Position numbers and translations under genes: made by a program. A stretch of 64,000 nucleotides of DNA from Arthrobacter globiformis. Its GTDB lineage: Bacteria; Actinomycetota; Actinomycetes; Actinomycetales; Micrococcaceae. The stretch is from assembly GCF_003261175.1 (NCBI RefSeq), contig NZ_QLNP01000096.1, positions 23,442-87,441 of the forward strand, written 5' to 3'. Below the pieces are notes generated by a model, which was not told where the DNA came from, searched no databases, and saw nothing but the letters and a program-made list of their open reading frames with translations. Every line of letters starts with the position of its first letter. Within the stretch, counting starts at the first letter, position 1. Positions 42,402-52,123 of this stretch are shown one piece after another.

Positions 42402-43955
42402 ATGAGTTTGACCGGCCCTGGCCGCACAGCGGCAGTCCTGTGCACCGCCGTCGTCCTCTTTGGAACCCTCGCGGCACCTGCCAACGCTGACCGGGCGCTC
42501 GCGGTCAGCCCGCCAACATCTGCCTTCGGGGCAACAGCCCTGACGGTACCGGCGTCGCCTGAAATCCCCTCCCCCTCGGACATCGCTGCCGCCAAGTCCA
42601 GTGAAAGTTCGACGGCGGCAAAGGTCGCAGACATTGAGGGCACCCTGGCCGACGCCGCCACGGCCCAGGAAGCCACATTCGCACGGACGCTCGAAGCCAA
42701 CAACGCCTACAGCAACGCCCTCGTGGAGCTGGACACGAGGTCGGACGCGGCTGCGGTGGCCACGGCCAGGGCTGCCGCCGCGGACAAGGAACAGTCCAAG
42801 AGCCGCAAGGCCGTGGGGCAGCTGGCCGGTGACCTGTACCGGAACGGTGGCCTCAATCCGGAGCTGAGCGGCCTGGTCACGGGCACGGGCGACGTCCTCG
42901 CCAAGGCCGCAACACTGCAGGCCCTCACCGCGGGCCGGAGCAGGGCCTTCGCCGCCGCATCGACCACCGCCGCAGCCGCCGAATCGCTCACCACTGCTGC
43001 CGCCAACGCCCGCCGCGCAGCAGACGACGCCGCAAAAACCGCCGAGACACTCAAGGCACAGGCCGATCAGGCCAATGCGGCCCAGGTGAAGGCGGTGGCC
43101 GACGCGAAGGCGCAGCGGACTGTCCTCGTGGGGCAGCTTGCCTCGCTGCGGAACACGACGGCGGCGCTGGAGTCCGCCCGCGTGGACGGCCTGGAACGCC
43201 AACGCCAGCAGGCCCGCCTCGCCGCCGTAACTGCGGCAGCCGAACGAGCCGCCGCGGCCCAGGCGGCCGCAGACAAGGCATCGGCAGCGAATGCTGGGGG
43301 TTCCGACAGCGGGAGTGCGGCTCCGGCGGAACAGTCCGCTTCCGCGCCCTCCCGGACGCTTGCCCAGGCCGCTCCGGCACCTGGCGCTCCGGCGGCTCCC
43401 TCAGTACCTTCACCTGCGGCGCCGGCGGCACCTGCTCCGGCCCGCCCGGCCCCTGCACCGTCCCGGCCGGCACCCGCCCCGGTTCCTGCGCCCGTTCAGC
43501 CGGCACCCGCCCCCGCGCCAGCGCCTGCGCCTGCGCCTGCGCCCGTTCGGCCGGTGCCGGTTCAGCCTGCCCCGTCTCCCGGCGGTTCCAACCAGCCGGC
43601 CATTTCCGTGGCGATGGGCAAAGTGGGGTCCCCGTACTTCTACCAATATGGCGGCACTGGCGCGTACGGCTTCGACTGTTCGGGCCTGGTCCAGAACGCG
43701 TTCGCGGCCATCGGGAAGCAACTCCCGCGCACGGCTGCGGAGCAGTTCGCCCAGGCGCCCGTCCACGTGCCCCTGTCCCAGGCGCAGCCCGGTGACCTGC
43801 TGGTTTGGGGATCGGCGCCCGGTTTCTACCATGTGGCGATCTACCTCGGCGGCGGCAAGGTAGTTCAGGCACTGAACCCGTCTGCGGGCATCACCGTGAC
43901 GGACCTGAGCATGATGGCTGGCATGCAGCTTTACCCGGTCGCTGCGCGGTACTAG
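42402..43955 (+). CDS. Secreted NlpC/P60 peptidoglycan hydrolase
   Basis: A 517-residue exported hydrolase. Signal peptide (cleavage near NADRAL, residue 29), a long Ala-rich coiled-coil part (about 60-300), a Pro/Ala linker (about 315-395), and the C-terminal NlpC/P60 domain with catalytic Cys near 426 (YGFDCSGLV) and His in GFYHVAIYLGGG. It cuts cell-wall peptides, like the RipA/D,L-endopeptidase group used in cell separation. AGG 7 nt before ATG 42402. Confidence 0.93.
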   Translation: MSLTGPGRTAAVLCTAVVLFGTLAAPANADRALAVSPPTSAFGATALTVPASPEIPSPSDIAAAKSSESSTAAKVADIEGTLADAATAQEATFARTLEANNAYSNALVELDTRSDAAAVATARAAAADKEQSKSRKAVGQLAGDLYRNGGLNPELSGLVTGTGDVLAKAATLQALTAGRSRAFAAASTTAAAAESLTTAAANARRAADDAAKTAETLKAQADQANAAQVKAVADAKAQRTVLVGQLASLRNTTAALESARVDGLERQRQQARLAAVTAAAERAAAAQAAADKASAANAGGSDSGSAAPAEQSASAPSRTLAQAAPAPGAPAAPSVPSPAAPAAPAPARPAPAPSRPAPAPVPAPVQPAPAPAPAPAPAPAPVRPVPVQPAPSPGGSNQPAISVAMGKVGSPYFYQYGGTGAYGFDCSGLVQNAFAAIGKQLPRTAAEQFAQAPVHVPLSQAQPGDLLVWGSAPGFYHVAIYLGGGKVVQALNPSAGITVTDLSMMAGMQLYPVAARY

Positions 43956-43995
43956 GCGCACGCCCCACTACAAGGGACCACGAGGGCGGAAACCC

Positions 43996-44901
43996 CTAGG
44001 ACAGCACGTCCTTGCTCACGAACCTGCCGAACGCGAGCGCGCCGAACACTGCAATGTAGCCCGCCTGCAGCAGCGCATTGTCACCGAACGAATCCCAGCC
44101 GATGGGTTGGCGAAGAAGGTCTGCAAAGCCGAACCAGTGGTGCGTGAACAGCCACGGGTGCAGCCACTCAAGTTGGGGCAGCTGGTCGAGCACCTGGGAA
44201 ACGACTGACAGGACAATGGTGGCGGCCATGGCGCCGACAGGCACGTCGGTCAGCGTGGACAGAAACAGCCCGATAGCCGATAGACCGAGGAGCGACACGG
44301 CCTGATAAGCGGCGATCAGCAGCATCCTTACCAGCGCCTCATCCGGTTCCACGAGGTCGCCCGAGAGCAGTGCCACCGGTCCCACCGGGAAGAGCACCCA
44401 GCCGATGCCCGCGCCGGCAAGTGCAACGGCGAGCGGAGCGGAAATACAAAACACAGCCGCCCCGGCATACTTCACCAGCAGAAGACGCGCCCTGCCCGCG
44501 GGAGCCACCAGCAGGTACCGCAGCGTGCCCAATCCGGCTTCTCCTGCAATGGTGTCCCCCGCGACCACGCCAATGGTCAGCGGGAGGAACAGCGGAACGG
44601 AAACCAGCATCGCGGTGACGGCCACGAACAGGCCGTTCTGGCTGATCCGGTCCAGGAACGCCGGCCCCCTCCCCGGGGGAACGGCTGAGGAAACGCGGAC
44701 GACGACGGCGATCACCACCGGGATGGCGGCCAGCGCCAGGAGCATGGCCTGGGTCCTGCGGCGGCGGAACAGCTGCTTCAGCTCCGAGGCGAGCAGCGAA
44801 CTGCTGGACGGCCGGCGCCTGGTACCCGGCGCCGGGCTGTCTCGCACGGTGAGCCGCTGCACCCCAGGTTCCTGCACTGGCGGCCGATCACTGTGCGACA
44901 T
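43996..44901 (-). CDS. ABC-2 type exporter permease
   Basis: A 301-residue permease with six helices and a cytoplasmic N-terminal tail (about 55 residues). Its ATG at 44901 lies within the last codons of the ATPase (14-bp overlap). With the ATPase and LolA-like gene it forms one operon; probably an exporter of lipid, peptide or drug. Confidence 0.9.
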   Translation of the reverse strand: MSHSDRPPVQEPGVQRLTVRDSPAPGTRRRPSSSSLLASELKQLFRRRRTQAMLLALAAIPVVIAVVVRVSSAVPPGRGPAFLDRISQNGLFVAVTAMLVSVPLFLPLTIGVVAGDTIAGEAGLGTLRYLLVAPAGRARLLLVKYAGAAVFCISAPLAVALAGAGIGWVLFPVGPVALLSGDLVEPDEALVRMLLIAAYQAVSLLGLSAIGLFLSTLTDVPVGAMAATIVLSVVSQVLDQLPQLEWLHPWLFTHHWFGFADLLRQPIGWDSFGDNALLQAGYIAVFGALAFGRFVSKDVLS

Positions 44902-45892
44902 CGAAGCCCTCCCCCGTCAAGGCCACAAAGCGGTCCTCCAGGCTGCCACGCTCCACCGTGAACCCGCGCACGCGAACGCCGTCCGCCACGAGGGCCGCGA
45001 CTACCGCCTCTGGTGCCACGCCTCCGTTGGCGGCCGGAAGCCCCGCTGTGCCGTCAGCCCCTGCCCCGATAGGCAGGCTGGAGGTAATGACGGCATCCGC
45101 TCCGTCTGGATGACCCACAACCGGGGAGAGACCGAACCGCACCAAAACGCCCGACGCCGCACCGGCGTCGGGCGTCACGAGGCGGAGCTGCGCGGTGCCC
45201 GACTCGCGGAGTTCGGCCAGGGGCCCCTGGGCCACCAGCCTGCCGGCGCTCATGATGGCCGCATGGGTGCAGATCTGCTCCACTTCGGCCAGCAGGTGGC
45301 TGGAGACGAACACGGTGGCGCCGTCAGCCGCGAGGGACCGGACCAGGTTCCGCACCTCCCGCGTGCCCTGCGGATCCAGCCCATTGGTCGGTTCGTCCAG
45401 CACCAGCAATTCGCGCCTTGCCAGCAGCGCGTTGGCGATTCCCAGCCGTTGCTTCATGCCGAGGGAGTAGGCCCGCACCTTCTTGCGGGCGGCGTGGGAA
45501 AGCCCCACGCGTTCCAGCGCTTCAGCCACCCGCGCGCGGCGGGTGGACGGCGCGGCGTGGCGGTCCGCCGCATCAAAGCGGTGCAGATTTGCCGCGCCCG
45601 AGAGGAAAGGATAGAAAGCCGGCCCCTCCACCAGGGCACCGACCCGGGGCAGGACCTCATCCAGCTGCCGCGGCATGTCCATCCCCAGGACCCTGACCTC
45701 GCCCGCGGTCGGCGCGGCGAGGCCGAGCATCATGCGGATAGTGGTGGTCTTGCCTGAACCGTTGGGCCCGAGGAAGCCGAAAACAGAGCCCCGGGGCACG
45801 GCCAAGTCGATGCTGTTGACCGCCAGCTGGTGGCCGAACCGCTTGCTGAGCCCCTTTGTCTCGAGCGCAAGAGCGCGGCCAGCGGCTGTCAC
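44888..45892 (-). CDS. ABC exporter ATP-binding protein
   Basis: A 334-residue ATPase of the DrrA/CcmA type. Walker A GPNGSGKTT, signature YSLGMKQRLGIA, Walker B LLVLDEPTNGLD, H-loop SSHLLAE. The C-terminal 100 residues are an added domain as in drug or lantibiotic exporters. GTG at 45892 overlaps the LolA-like stop by 4 bp. Confidence 0.93.
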   Translation of the reverse strand: MTAAGRALALETKGLSKRFGHQLAVNSIDLAVPRGSVFGFLGPNGSGKTTTIRMMLGLAAPTAGEVRVLGMDMPRQLDEVLPRVGALVEGPAFYPFLSGAANLHRFDAADRHAAPSTRRARVAEALERVGLSHAARKKVRAYSLGMKQRLGIANALLARRELLVLDEPTNGLDPQGTREVRNLVRSLAADGATVFVSSHLLAEVEQICTHAAIMSAGRLVAQGPLAELRESGTAQLRLVTPDAGAASGVLVRFGLSPVVGHPDGADAVITSSLPIGAGADGTAGLPAANGGVAPEAVVAALVADGVRVRGFTVERGSLEDRFVALTGEGFDVAQ

Positions 45893-47058
45893 CTCGCGGC
45901 AGCGGCGGCCTGGAGCCGCTCCAGGGGCACGGAACCAACGAACGTCCGGCCGTCGTCGGTCAGCAGGACGTTCACCAGTGATGTGGAGATAGCCCGCCCA
46001 CCCTGGACGGTCACGGTCGCCTGGCGAAGCAGGGGATCATTGAGCAGCCTGTCGACTGATTGTTTCCCGGACTCGCGGGACTCGGACGGCGCGGAAGCGG
46101 AGGGGGCCGGAATACCGACGATCCGTTCCCACCCGGAGCCGGTGACGGTGGGGGCATGCCCGCGCAGGTCCCTATGGTCTGTATTCCTGTCGGCCGGGTT
46201 CTTGTCGGCCAGATCCTTGCCCGTTCGGTTCTTGTCAGCTTGGCCCGTCGTGCCGTTGGGCTTTGCCGGCACCGCAAGTTCCTTCACCGAGGCACCCGGC
46301 GGCGGCGCGAAGTTGAACAAAGCCGCATCCGGAGCCCCAAGCGTCAGGCTGGAGAAAGCGGTCCGGAACGCAGGCTCCTGCTGCCCGCGTGCCCGCACTT
46401 CCACGCTCAGCGGCAGCCCGTTTTCACCGTCCACGGCCACGGCCACGGAGCCCACCAGTGTCACGGCCGACCGCGGCGTGAGAACCAGGCTGTACGCCGC
46501 CCGGCCCGCCACCTCGGTGTCTTCGGCCACCGCAACGTCTGTGCTGCCGTCCAGCTTGTCAAGCATCTTCGCGGCCAGTTCCTCCGGGGTTGCCACACCT
46601 GCCGGCGTGTCATGGCTGCGGGATTCCTTCGACGCGGCGGGAAGCATGACGTGTGTGGCCGTGTTGTCCTTGGAGTTGTACAGCCACAGTTCATTGCCCT
46701 GCCGGACGGCGTCGCGCTCGGCCATCCGGTCCATCACCTGAATGCGGGCCTTGGTTGGCCCGTCAACGTAGACGCGGGCGCTGTGCGGCCCGGTCAGCAG
46801 CTCGGCGAGCGAACCCGTTCCTGCACCCGAGGTGGGCCCTACCTGGGGGACATCGGGCAGCCCGAGTTCGGACGACTGCTCCACCGTGCCGGAGAAGGAC
46901 TTGGTCTGGTGTTGTCCGATCATCGCCAGCACCTGGGCAGGTGTCTTCTCTGGCAACGGATCCCGGGCGCTCGCGGGCAAGGACCCCGCCAGGACTCCGG
47001 CAGCTATCACAGCAGGTACGGCCACGGCGGGTGTCCACCGCAGCCAGGTGGCAGTCAT
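45889..47058 (-). CDS. LolA-like secreted protein (DUF2092 type)
   Basis: A 389-residue exported protein with a signal peptide (cleaved near ASARDP, residue 32) and a half-barrel LolA/LppX-type fold (SFSGTVEQSSELGLP, VYVDGPTKARIQVMDRM, GNELWLYNSKDNTATH). A charged Asn/Asp/Lys insert (about 270-300) divides the domain from a short C-terminal part. In Gram-positives such proteins carry or sense lipids. It heads an operon with an ABC exporter, an unusual pairing that suggests lipid or cell-wall precursor handling. Confidence 0.8.
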   Translation of the reverse strand: MTATWLRWTPAVAVPAVIAAGVLAGSLPASARDPLPEKTPAQVLAMIGQHQTKSFSGTVEQSSELGLPDVPQVGPTSGAGTGSLAELLTGPHSARVYVDGPTKARIQVMDRMAERDAVRQGNELWLYNSKDNTATHVMLPAASKESRSHDTPAGVATPEELAAKMLDKLDGSTDVAVAEDTEVAGRAAYSLVLTPRSAVTLVGSVAVAVDGENGLPLSVEVRARGQQEPAFRTAFSSLTLGAPDAALFNFAPPPGASVKELAVPAKPNGTTGQADKNRTGKDLADKNPADRNTDHRDLRGHAPTVTGSGWERIVGIPAPSASAPSESRESGKQSVDRLLNDPLLRQATVTVQGGRAISTSLVNVLLTDDGRTFVGSVPLERLQAAAAAR

Positions 47059-47210
47059 GTCAACTCCGCTCCGACGTCGCAGCTCATAACTTCAGGGTAC
47101 GCCTCGGCTCCCCATGTGGCAGCCCCGGCCGGGTTGTCCGCTTTCGCTGCAGCGGCTGGTGGGCCAGACTGGGTGGGACCCCGTTTTCCAGCTTCCAGGA
47201 GCCTTCGCCA

Positions 47211-47870
47211 ATGCACATTCCCGGTGCCACATCCAGTCCGGCCGACGAACTGACAGGCATCGTGGGCTTCGCTGCCCAGGCCATCGATACGCTCGGGGAA
47301 TGGGGTGTGGGACTCTTTACCTTCCTCGAGACGGTGTTTCCGCCGATTCCCAGCGAAGTAATTCTTCCGCTCGCCGGGTTCCTGACCCGACAGGGGTCCC
47401 TCAACCTGGCCCTGGTCTTCGTGACCAGCACGCTGGGGGCATATCTGGGCGCCCTTGCGCTGTATCTCCTGGGCGCGAAGGTGGGGCTGGAGCGTTCGAT
47501 CCGCTGGCTGTCCAAGCTGCCGCTGGTGGACCGGGAGGACTTCGAGCGCGCGGACGTCTGGTTCCGTCGCCACGGCAGGTCGGCGATTTTCTTCGGCCGG
47601 CTGCTGCCCGGCGTGCGGAGCCTCATTTCGTTGCCGGCGGGCGCCGAGAGGATGCACCTGGGGACCTTCAGCATTTTCACCATTGCCGGCAGCGGCATCT
47701 GGAACGGCGCGCTGATCGGCTTCGGCGTACTGCTGGGCCGGCAGTACGCGATGGTGGAACAGTACTCCCGCTACCTCAACTACGCCGTGTACGCCGCCCT
47801 GGCCCTCTTCGTGCTCTGGCTCGTGGTCCGGTACATCCGGCGCCGGAGGCCGGCACGGGACCCACGCTAA
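47211..47870 (+). CDS. DedA-family membrane protein
   Basis: A 219-residue membrane protein with five to six helices and the DedA/SNARE-assoc words ETVFPPIPSEVILPLAGFL and RHGRSAIFFGRLLPGVRSL, with the arginine motif intact. DedA proteins (UndP/phospholipid flippases) recycle undecaprenyl phosphate or PE and affect the membrane potential. ATG 47211 has AGGAG 11 nt upstream. Its stop overlaps that of the next gene. Confidence 0.93.
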   Translation: MHIPGATSSPADELTGIVGFAAQAIDTLGEWGVGLFTFLETVFPPIPSEVILPLAGFLTRQGSLNLALVFVTSTLGAYLGALALYLLGAKVGLERSIRWLSKLPLVDREDFERADVWFRRHGRSAIFFGRLLPGVRSLISLPAGAERMHLGTFSIFTIAGSGIWNGALIGFGVLLGRQYAMVEQYSRYLNYAVYAALALFVLWLVVRYIRRRRPARDPR

Positions 47871-50623
47871 GCCAGCGGCACCACGGTGCCCGCGCCGCCG
47901 TCGACCGTCACTTCCTGACCCGTCCGGAGCAGCGAGGTGGCGTCCGCGACGCCCACCACGGCGGGGATGCCGTACTCCCTGGCGACCACTGCGCCGTGTG
48001 AGTTGGGTCCGCCCATCTCCATCACCAGGCCGCCTGCCGTGAGGAACAGTGGGGTCCAGCCTGGATCGGTGGACGGCGCCACAAGGATTTCGCCCGGTTC
48101 CAGGTGGGCGCCCACGGGGTCGAGAATGACGCGTGCGGGGGCTGTTACCGTCCCCGCCGACGCCGGGCTCCCGGACAGTGCCCCGGCGGCGGATCCGACG
48201 GCGGTAAGCAGCGTTTCCGGTTCCGTTCCGTCCGAGAGCAGCATCCGCGGAATGTGGCGCCGCTCGAGTTCCAGGTAGTAGGCCCCCTGCCGCTGCGCCA
48301 CGAGATCCTGCATGTCCGCTCCATCCAGGGCCCGGTGGGCTTCTGCAAGGTCCAGGAAAAAGATGTCCTCTGCCCGGGCGAGACGTTTCTGTTCCGCCAG
48401 CACTGCGCCGACTGCCGCCAGCTGCTTCCGGACCTCCGCCAGCGCCAGCACGATCTGGAACTTGGGAAGTTCGCGCAGCCCGGCGAAGAGCCGCGCCCGC
48501 CGCAGCGCCGCCCGGACGGCCACGGCACGGAGGCGTCCCCTCGAACGGGCCTCGGCCACCAGCCGCTCAATCTGTGCGTCCGCTTCGGCTGCTGCCCGGC
48601 TGAACTGGCGGTCAGGGGCCCGTTCCGGGTCCTCCAGCCGGAGGTAGTTGGCCAGGACGCCAAGAATGTGGGTGGGGTCGTCCCGCCAGCGGGGCATGCC
48701 GACGTCGATCTCGGCCACAGCCCGGTGCCCGTACCGTGCCAGGAACCCTGCCACGCCGGTCTGGGCCGCGGCCGGCAAATTGCCTGCCACGAAGCGCTGC
48801 GCCAGCACCGCAGGCGGTTCAGCGGTGAGCACGGCAAGCGATTCAGCGTCGGACTTGATCGCCGTGGCGACCTGCCACAGCTCGAGGTCCATCTCGGTGG
48901 TCACATTGTTGGGCAGGCCGCGGAGTACGGGCTGCAGGTCTGTGTTTCTGCTTCCCGCGGCACCGTCCCCGCCGGCACCACCCTCGCCCGCACCAAAGAG
49001 TCTGCCGGCACCAAGGAGTCTCCCGGCGAGGCCAAGCATGGCGAAGGCCAGGCCGGCCAGCGGGAGCACGACCGGCAGGTTGGGGAAGAGCCGCGACAGT
49101 AGGCCCTCGGCATGGTTAAGCCGCGCCCGCGGGGAAGCACCCTGGGGCAGTTCCAGCGTCGCGTTGAACTCCGTGGTGAAGCGGTTCAGGCGTTTGAGGG
49201 CCGCCTCGGGACGGACCAGCGCCCGGATCGCTGCTTCCGGCACTCGCGCCCGGGCAGCTATGGGGAGCACGTGCCTGAGGAGGTCCCAGGGTGTGCGGCG
49301 GGTGATGGACAGGCGCGGGTCATCGAACACGCTGCGAAGGACTTTGGCGGAGCGTGCCTCCATGACGTCGAAGACCCTGGGAATGATCCGGCGGCCCACG
49401 GTGCTCCGGGCGGCGGCGGTCAGGTCGATGAAAATGCGCTGTCCGGCTTCGACGTAAGGCGGCGGCCCGCTGCGGGGGTCCGGAACGTCGAAGCCCGCCG
49501 CGGCAGCAACTGATGAGCCGATCCGCCGGAGGGCGGCAAGACCCATCGGGGTCAGCGGCCGGGTAAGGCCCTGGGCGAGGCTGAAGCAGAGGTAGACGCG
49601 CAGGTCCTCCCCCGGGCCGGGCCGTTCCTGCTCATTCTCCGGGAGGCTGACTTTCCCCGGCGGCGGGTAGAGCGTGGTGATGGGCCGCGACTGGGTCAGC
49701 CACATCTTTCCGTCGACGTCGAGCGCCCACTCGGTGTCCTGCGGGGCGCCATAGTGGGCCTCAGCCTTGCTGCCCAGCGCCGTGAGTTCCCGGATCTGCG
49801 CGTCGGTCAGGCACGGCTGGTTTTGCGTGCCCGGGCCGCCTGCCGTCTGCTCCACGGATTCTGTTCCTCCCGCGGGCAGCGGCCGGACAGCCGTCCGCTT
49901 GTCCCCCAGCCGGCGCTGCAGGATGGAACCGGATGCGGTGTCCACCACGAAGTGGTCCGGATTGACGGCGCCCGACACCACTGCCTCGCCAAGCCCGGGG
50001 CTGGCGTCGATCACAGCTTCCCGGCGCCTGCCGGTGACCGGGTTCGCGGTGAACATCACGCCTGCAGCCTCAGCGTCCACCATCCGCTGGACGACGACGG
50101 CGAGGGCCACCGTTGCGGGATCAATGTTCCGGCTGGCGCGGTATGCCACCGCCCGGTCAGTCCACAGCGAAGCCCAGCAATTCCGGATGGCGTCCAGCAG
50201 CGCCACGGCGTCTATGACATTCAGGTACGTGTCCTGCTGGCCGGCAAAGCTGGCAAAGGGAAGGTCCTCGGCCGTCGCCGAGGACCTCACCGCAACCGGA
50301 ACGCCGGCCAGCGCCCGGTAGGCCGTAAGCACCTCCCCGGCTATCGCCGTCGGCAATTCTGCCGAGGTGATCAGGCTGCGGGCCCTGGCAGCCAGGCTGG
50401 CGAGGGCTTCGAGATCCTCGGCCGGGGTGTTTTGGAGGGCGCGGTGCACGTCCGCGAGGCCCAGTGGCTCCACGGCCTGGACGTAGGCCTCGGTGGTGAG
50501 GCAGAACCCGTCCGGGACCGGGAGGCCGGCCGCGAGCAACTCGCCGAGGTTGGCTGCCTTGCCGCCAACCTCCGGCAACATGGAGGCGCTGAGGTCCCCG
50601 AGGCCGAGCACCAGGCCGCTCAT
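47867..50623 (-). CDS. PEP synthase/rifampin phosphotransferase-like protein
   Basis: A 918-residue protein: N-terminal ATP-grasp PPDK-type domain (GGKAANLGELLAAGLPVPDGF, then ATAEDLPFASFAGQQ), a long central part, and the C-terminal PEP-utiliser swivelling domain with the phosphohistidine H876 in GGPNSHGAVVARE. The absence of the TIM-barrel PEP domain and the length of 918 make it rifampin-phosphotransferase/PEP-synthase-like rather than true PpsA. Rph transfers the beta phosphate of ATP to rifampicin; other members of the family act on unknown substrates. It is 3 bp after the universal stress gene. Confidence 0.85.
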   Translation of the reverse strand: MSGLVLGLGDLSASMLPEVGGKAANLGELLAAGLPVPDGFCLTTEAYVQAVEPLGLADVHRALQNTPAEDLEALASLAARARSLITSAELPTAIAGEVLTAYRALAGVPVAVRSSATAEDLPFASFAGQQDTYLNVIDAVALLDAIRNCWASLWTDRAVAYRASRNIDPATVALAVVVQRMVDAEAAGVMFTANPVTGRRREAVIDASPGLGEAVVSGAVNPDHFVVDTASGSILQRRLGDKRTAVRPLPAGGTESVEQTAGGPGTQNQPCLTDAQIRELTALGSKAEAHYGAPQDTEWALDVDGKMWLTQSRPITTLYPPPGKVSLPENEQERPGPGEDLRVYLCFSLAQGLTRPLTPMGLAALRRIGSSVAAAAGFDVPDPRSGPPPYVEAGQRIFIDLTAAARSTVGRRIIPRVFDVMEARSAKVLRSVFDDPRLSITRRTPWDLLRHVLPIAARARVPEAAIRALVRPEAALKRLNRFTTEFNATLELPQGASPRARLNHAEGLLSRLFPNLPVVLPLAGLAFAMLGLAGRLLGAGRLFGAGEGGAGGDGAAGSRNTDLQPVLRGLPNNVTTEMDLELWQVATAIKSDAESLAVLTAEPPAVLAQRFVAGNLPAAAQTGVAGFLARYGHRAVAEIDVGMPRWRDDPTHILGVLANYLRLEDPERAPDRQFSRAAAEADAQIERLVAEARSRGRLRAVAVRAALRRARLFAGLRELPKFQIVLALAEVRKQLAAVGAVLAEQKRLARAEDIFFLDLAEAHRALDGADMQDLVAQRQGAYYLELERRHIPRMLLSDGTEPETLLTAVGSAAGALSGSPASAGTVTAPARVILDPVGAHLEPGEILVAPSTDPGWTPLFLTAGGLVMEMGGPNSHGAVVAREYGIPAVVGVADATSLLRTGQEVTVDGGAGTVVPLA

Positions 50624-50626
50624 GCG

Positions 50627-51664
50627 CTACGAGGCGCCGAGCATCGGTCCGAAGCTGGCGCGGTCGGCGAGCCGCGGGTCCTCCCGGTCCGGCACCACCA
50701 TCACGGGGCTCTTGGCATGGTGCAGGACGCCGTCCGACGTCGATCCCAAAAGCATGCCGGTGAAGCCGCCGCGGCCCCGGGTTCCCACGACGATCAGTTC
50801 AACATGCCGACTGGCCTCCACCAGCACATCCACGGGCGACCCATCCAGCAGCCGGGTCTCAATGGCCAGCCGCGGGAAATGGCTCTGCAGCCACGCCACC
50901 CCGGCCTTCAGCTGAACCTGGATATCGGCGAACAGCGCTTCACGGTCCAGCGGCGCCGGAACCCAGGCAAGGGAGCCGCTGTATTGCGGCACGGCACAAA
51001 TCACGCGCAGCGGCGCACCCAGCCGTTCGGCCTCCTCCGCGGCTTCCAAGACGGCGACACGGGCCTGCTCGGACCCGTCCACGCCCACCACGACAGCTTT
51101 TTCCACGGGGCCGTGGCCAGCCTTGGCCTGTTCCGCGCGGATGTGCTTGTCCTGGGTGGTCTCGCCCAAGCGGTCGGAGCAGATCAGCGGAACCGTTACA
51201 GTTGGGCATTTGGCGTGGGCGGGAAGCGCGCTGCTCACGGAGCCGAGGAGCCGCCCAACAAAGCCACCCCGCCCGCGTGTGCCGAAGACCAGCAGCTCGG
51301 CGGTTTCGGACAGGTCGAGCAGTACGCCCGAAGCGTCCCCGTTCTCGACCGAGGCGCTGACGCTGATGTTGTAGCCGGCCACCTTGTCCACTGCGTGCTG
51401 CAGGATGGCCTCCGCGCCCTCGCGGATCACCGAGTCGTCCACCGTGGCATAGCCGCCGTCGAGTCCGGACGCGGCAAAGATAGGCACCGAGTAGGCGGTG
51501 ACAATATGGAGCGGACTACGGCGGCGTTCGGCTTCGCGGGCAGCCCACACGAGGGCGCACTGGCCGTGGTCCGAACCATCGACGCCAACCACGATTCCTT
51601 CGGGTCTCGCGCGGCGGGCACCGCCATCCCGTGCCGGGTCGGGATGCAATTCGTGTGCGTCCAT
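50627..51664 (-). CDS. Tandem universal stress protein
   Basis: A 345-residue protein with two UspA domains, each with the ATP-binding words GVDGSDHG/GVDGSEQA and VFGTRGRGGFVGRLLGSVS or VVGTRGRGGFTGMLLGSTS. Such tandem USPs bind ATP and help survival under hypoxia or stress. ATG at 51664 is preceded by GAGGAGG at 9 nt. It is co-transcribed with the PEP-synthase-like gene 3 bp downstream. Confidence 0.94.
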   Translation of the reverse strand: MDAHELHPDPARDGGARRARPEGIVVGVDGSDHGQCALVWAAREAERRRSPLHIVTAYSVPIFAASGLDGGYATVDDSVIREGAEAILQHAVDKVAGYNISVSASVENGDASGVLLDLSETAELLVFGTRGRGGFVGRLLGSVSSALPAHAKCPTVTVPLICSDRLGETTQDKHIRAEQAKAGHGPVEKAVVVGVDGSEQARVAVLEAAEEAERLGAPLRVICAVPQYSGSLAWVPAPLDREALFADIQVQLKAGVAWLQSHFPRLAIETRLLDGSPVDVLVEASRHVELIVVGTRGRGGFTGMLLGSTSDGVLHHAKSPVMVVPDREDPRLADRASFGPMLGAS

Positions 51665-52123
51665 GTGGTCCGCCTCCTCGCGATACTGCCTGATGATGCG
51701 GCTATTCTGCCAGAAGCAGCCTGTCTAGCCGGCACCGGCAGGCCGTCCGGTTCCCGGTTGCGTACAGCCTGCGCTTAAGTCCAACTATTCTCGGTCCGCG
51801 ATCTCTTAGCAAGCGGGCCCTCCGCGGCTTTTTGGGGCCTCAGGGAAGGCATTTTCCCGCCTGTTCCGGGCGCTGATCCGGCACCGGTCTGGGTGCTCTG
51901 TTGGCACTGCTCTGGGTGCGCCGGTAACGCCGTGCAAAGCCCCGCAAACCAATGTTTCGGGTGGGGTATCCAGCGACCAAAAAATTCTGTAATGTCGAGG
52001 CACTATCGATCCGGATTGTGCTCCACCGCACACCCGGGGATGGCTTGTGTCTGCTTGCTGGGGCAGTGGACGGTGCACGGCGATGGTGCCCTGCGCTTCG
52101 AAAATCTCGAGGAGGAAGTTGTA
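51665..52123. other. 459-bp divergent intergenic region
   Basis: No gene seen. TCTGGGTGC occurs twice (51889 and 51911). It must carry promoters for the universal stress gene and the flavoprotein fragment; clear hexamers could not be placed. It is long for this window, so an unseen small RNA or regulatory site is possible. Confidence 0.4.
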
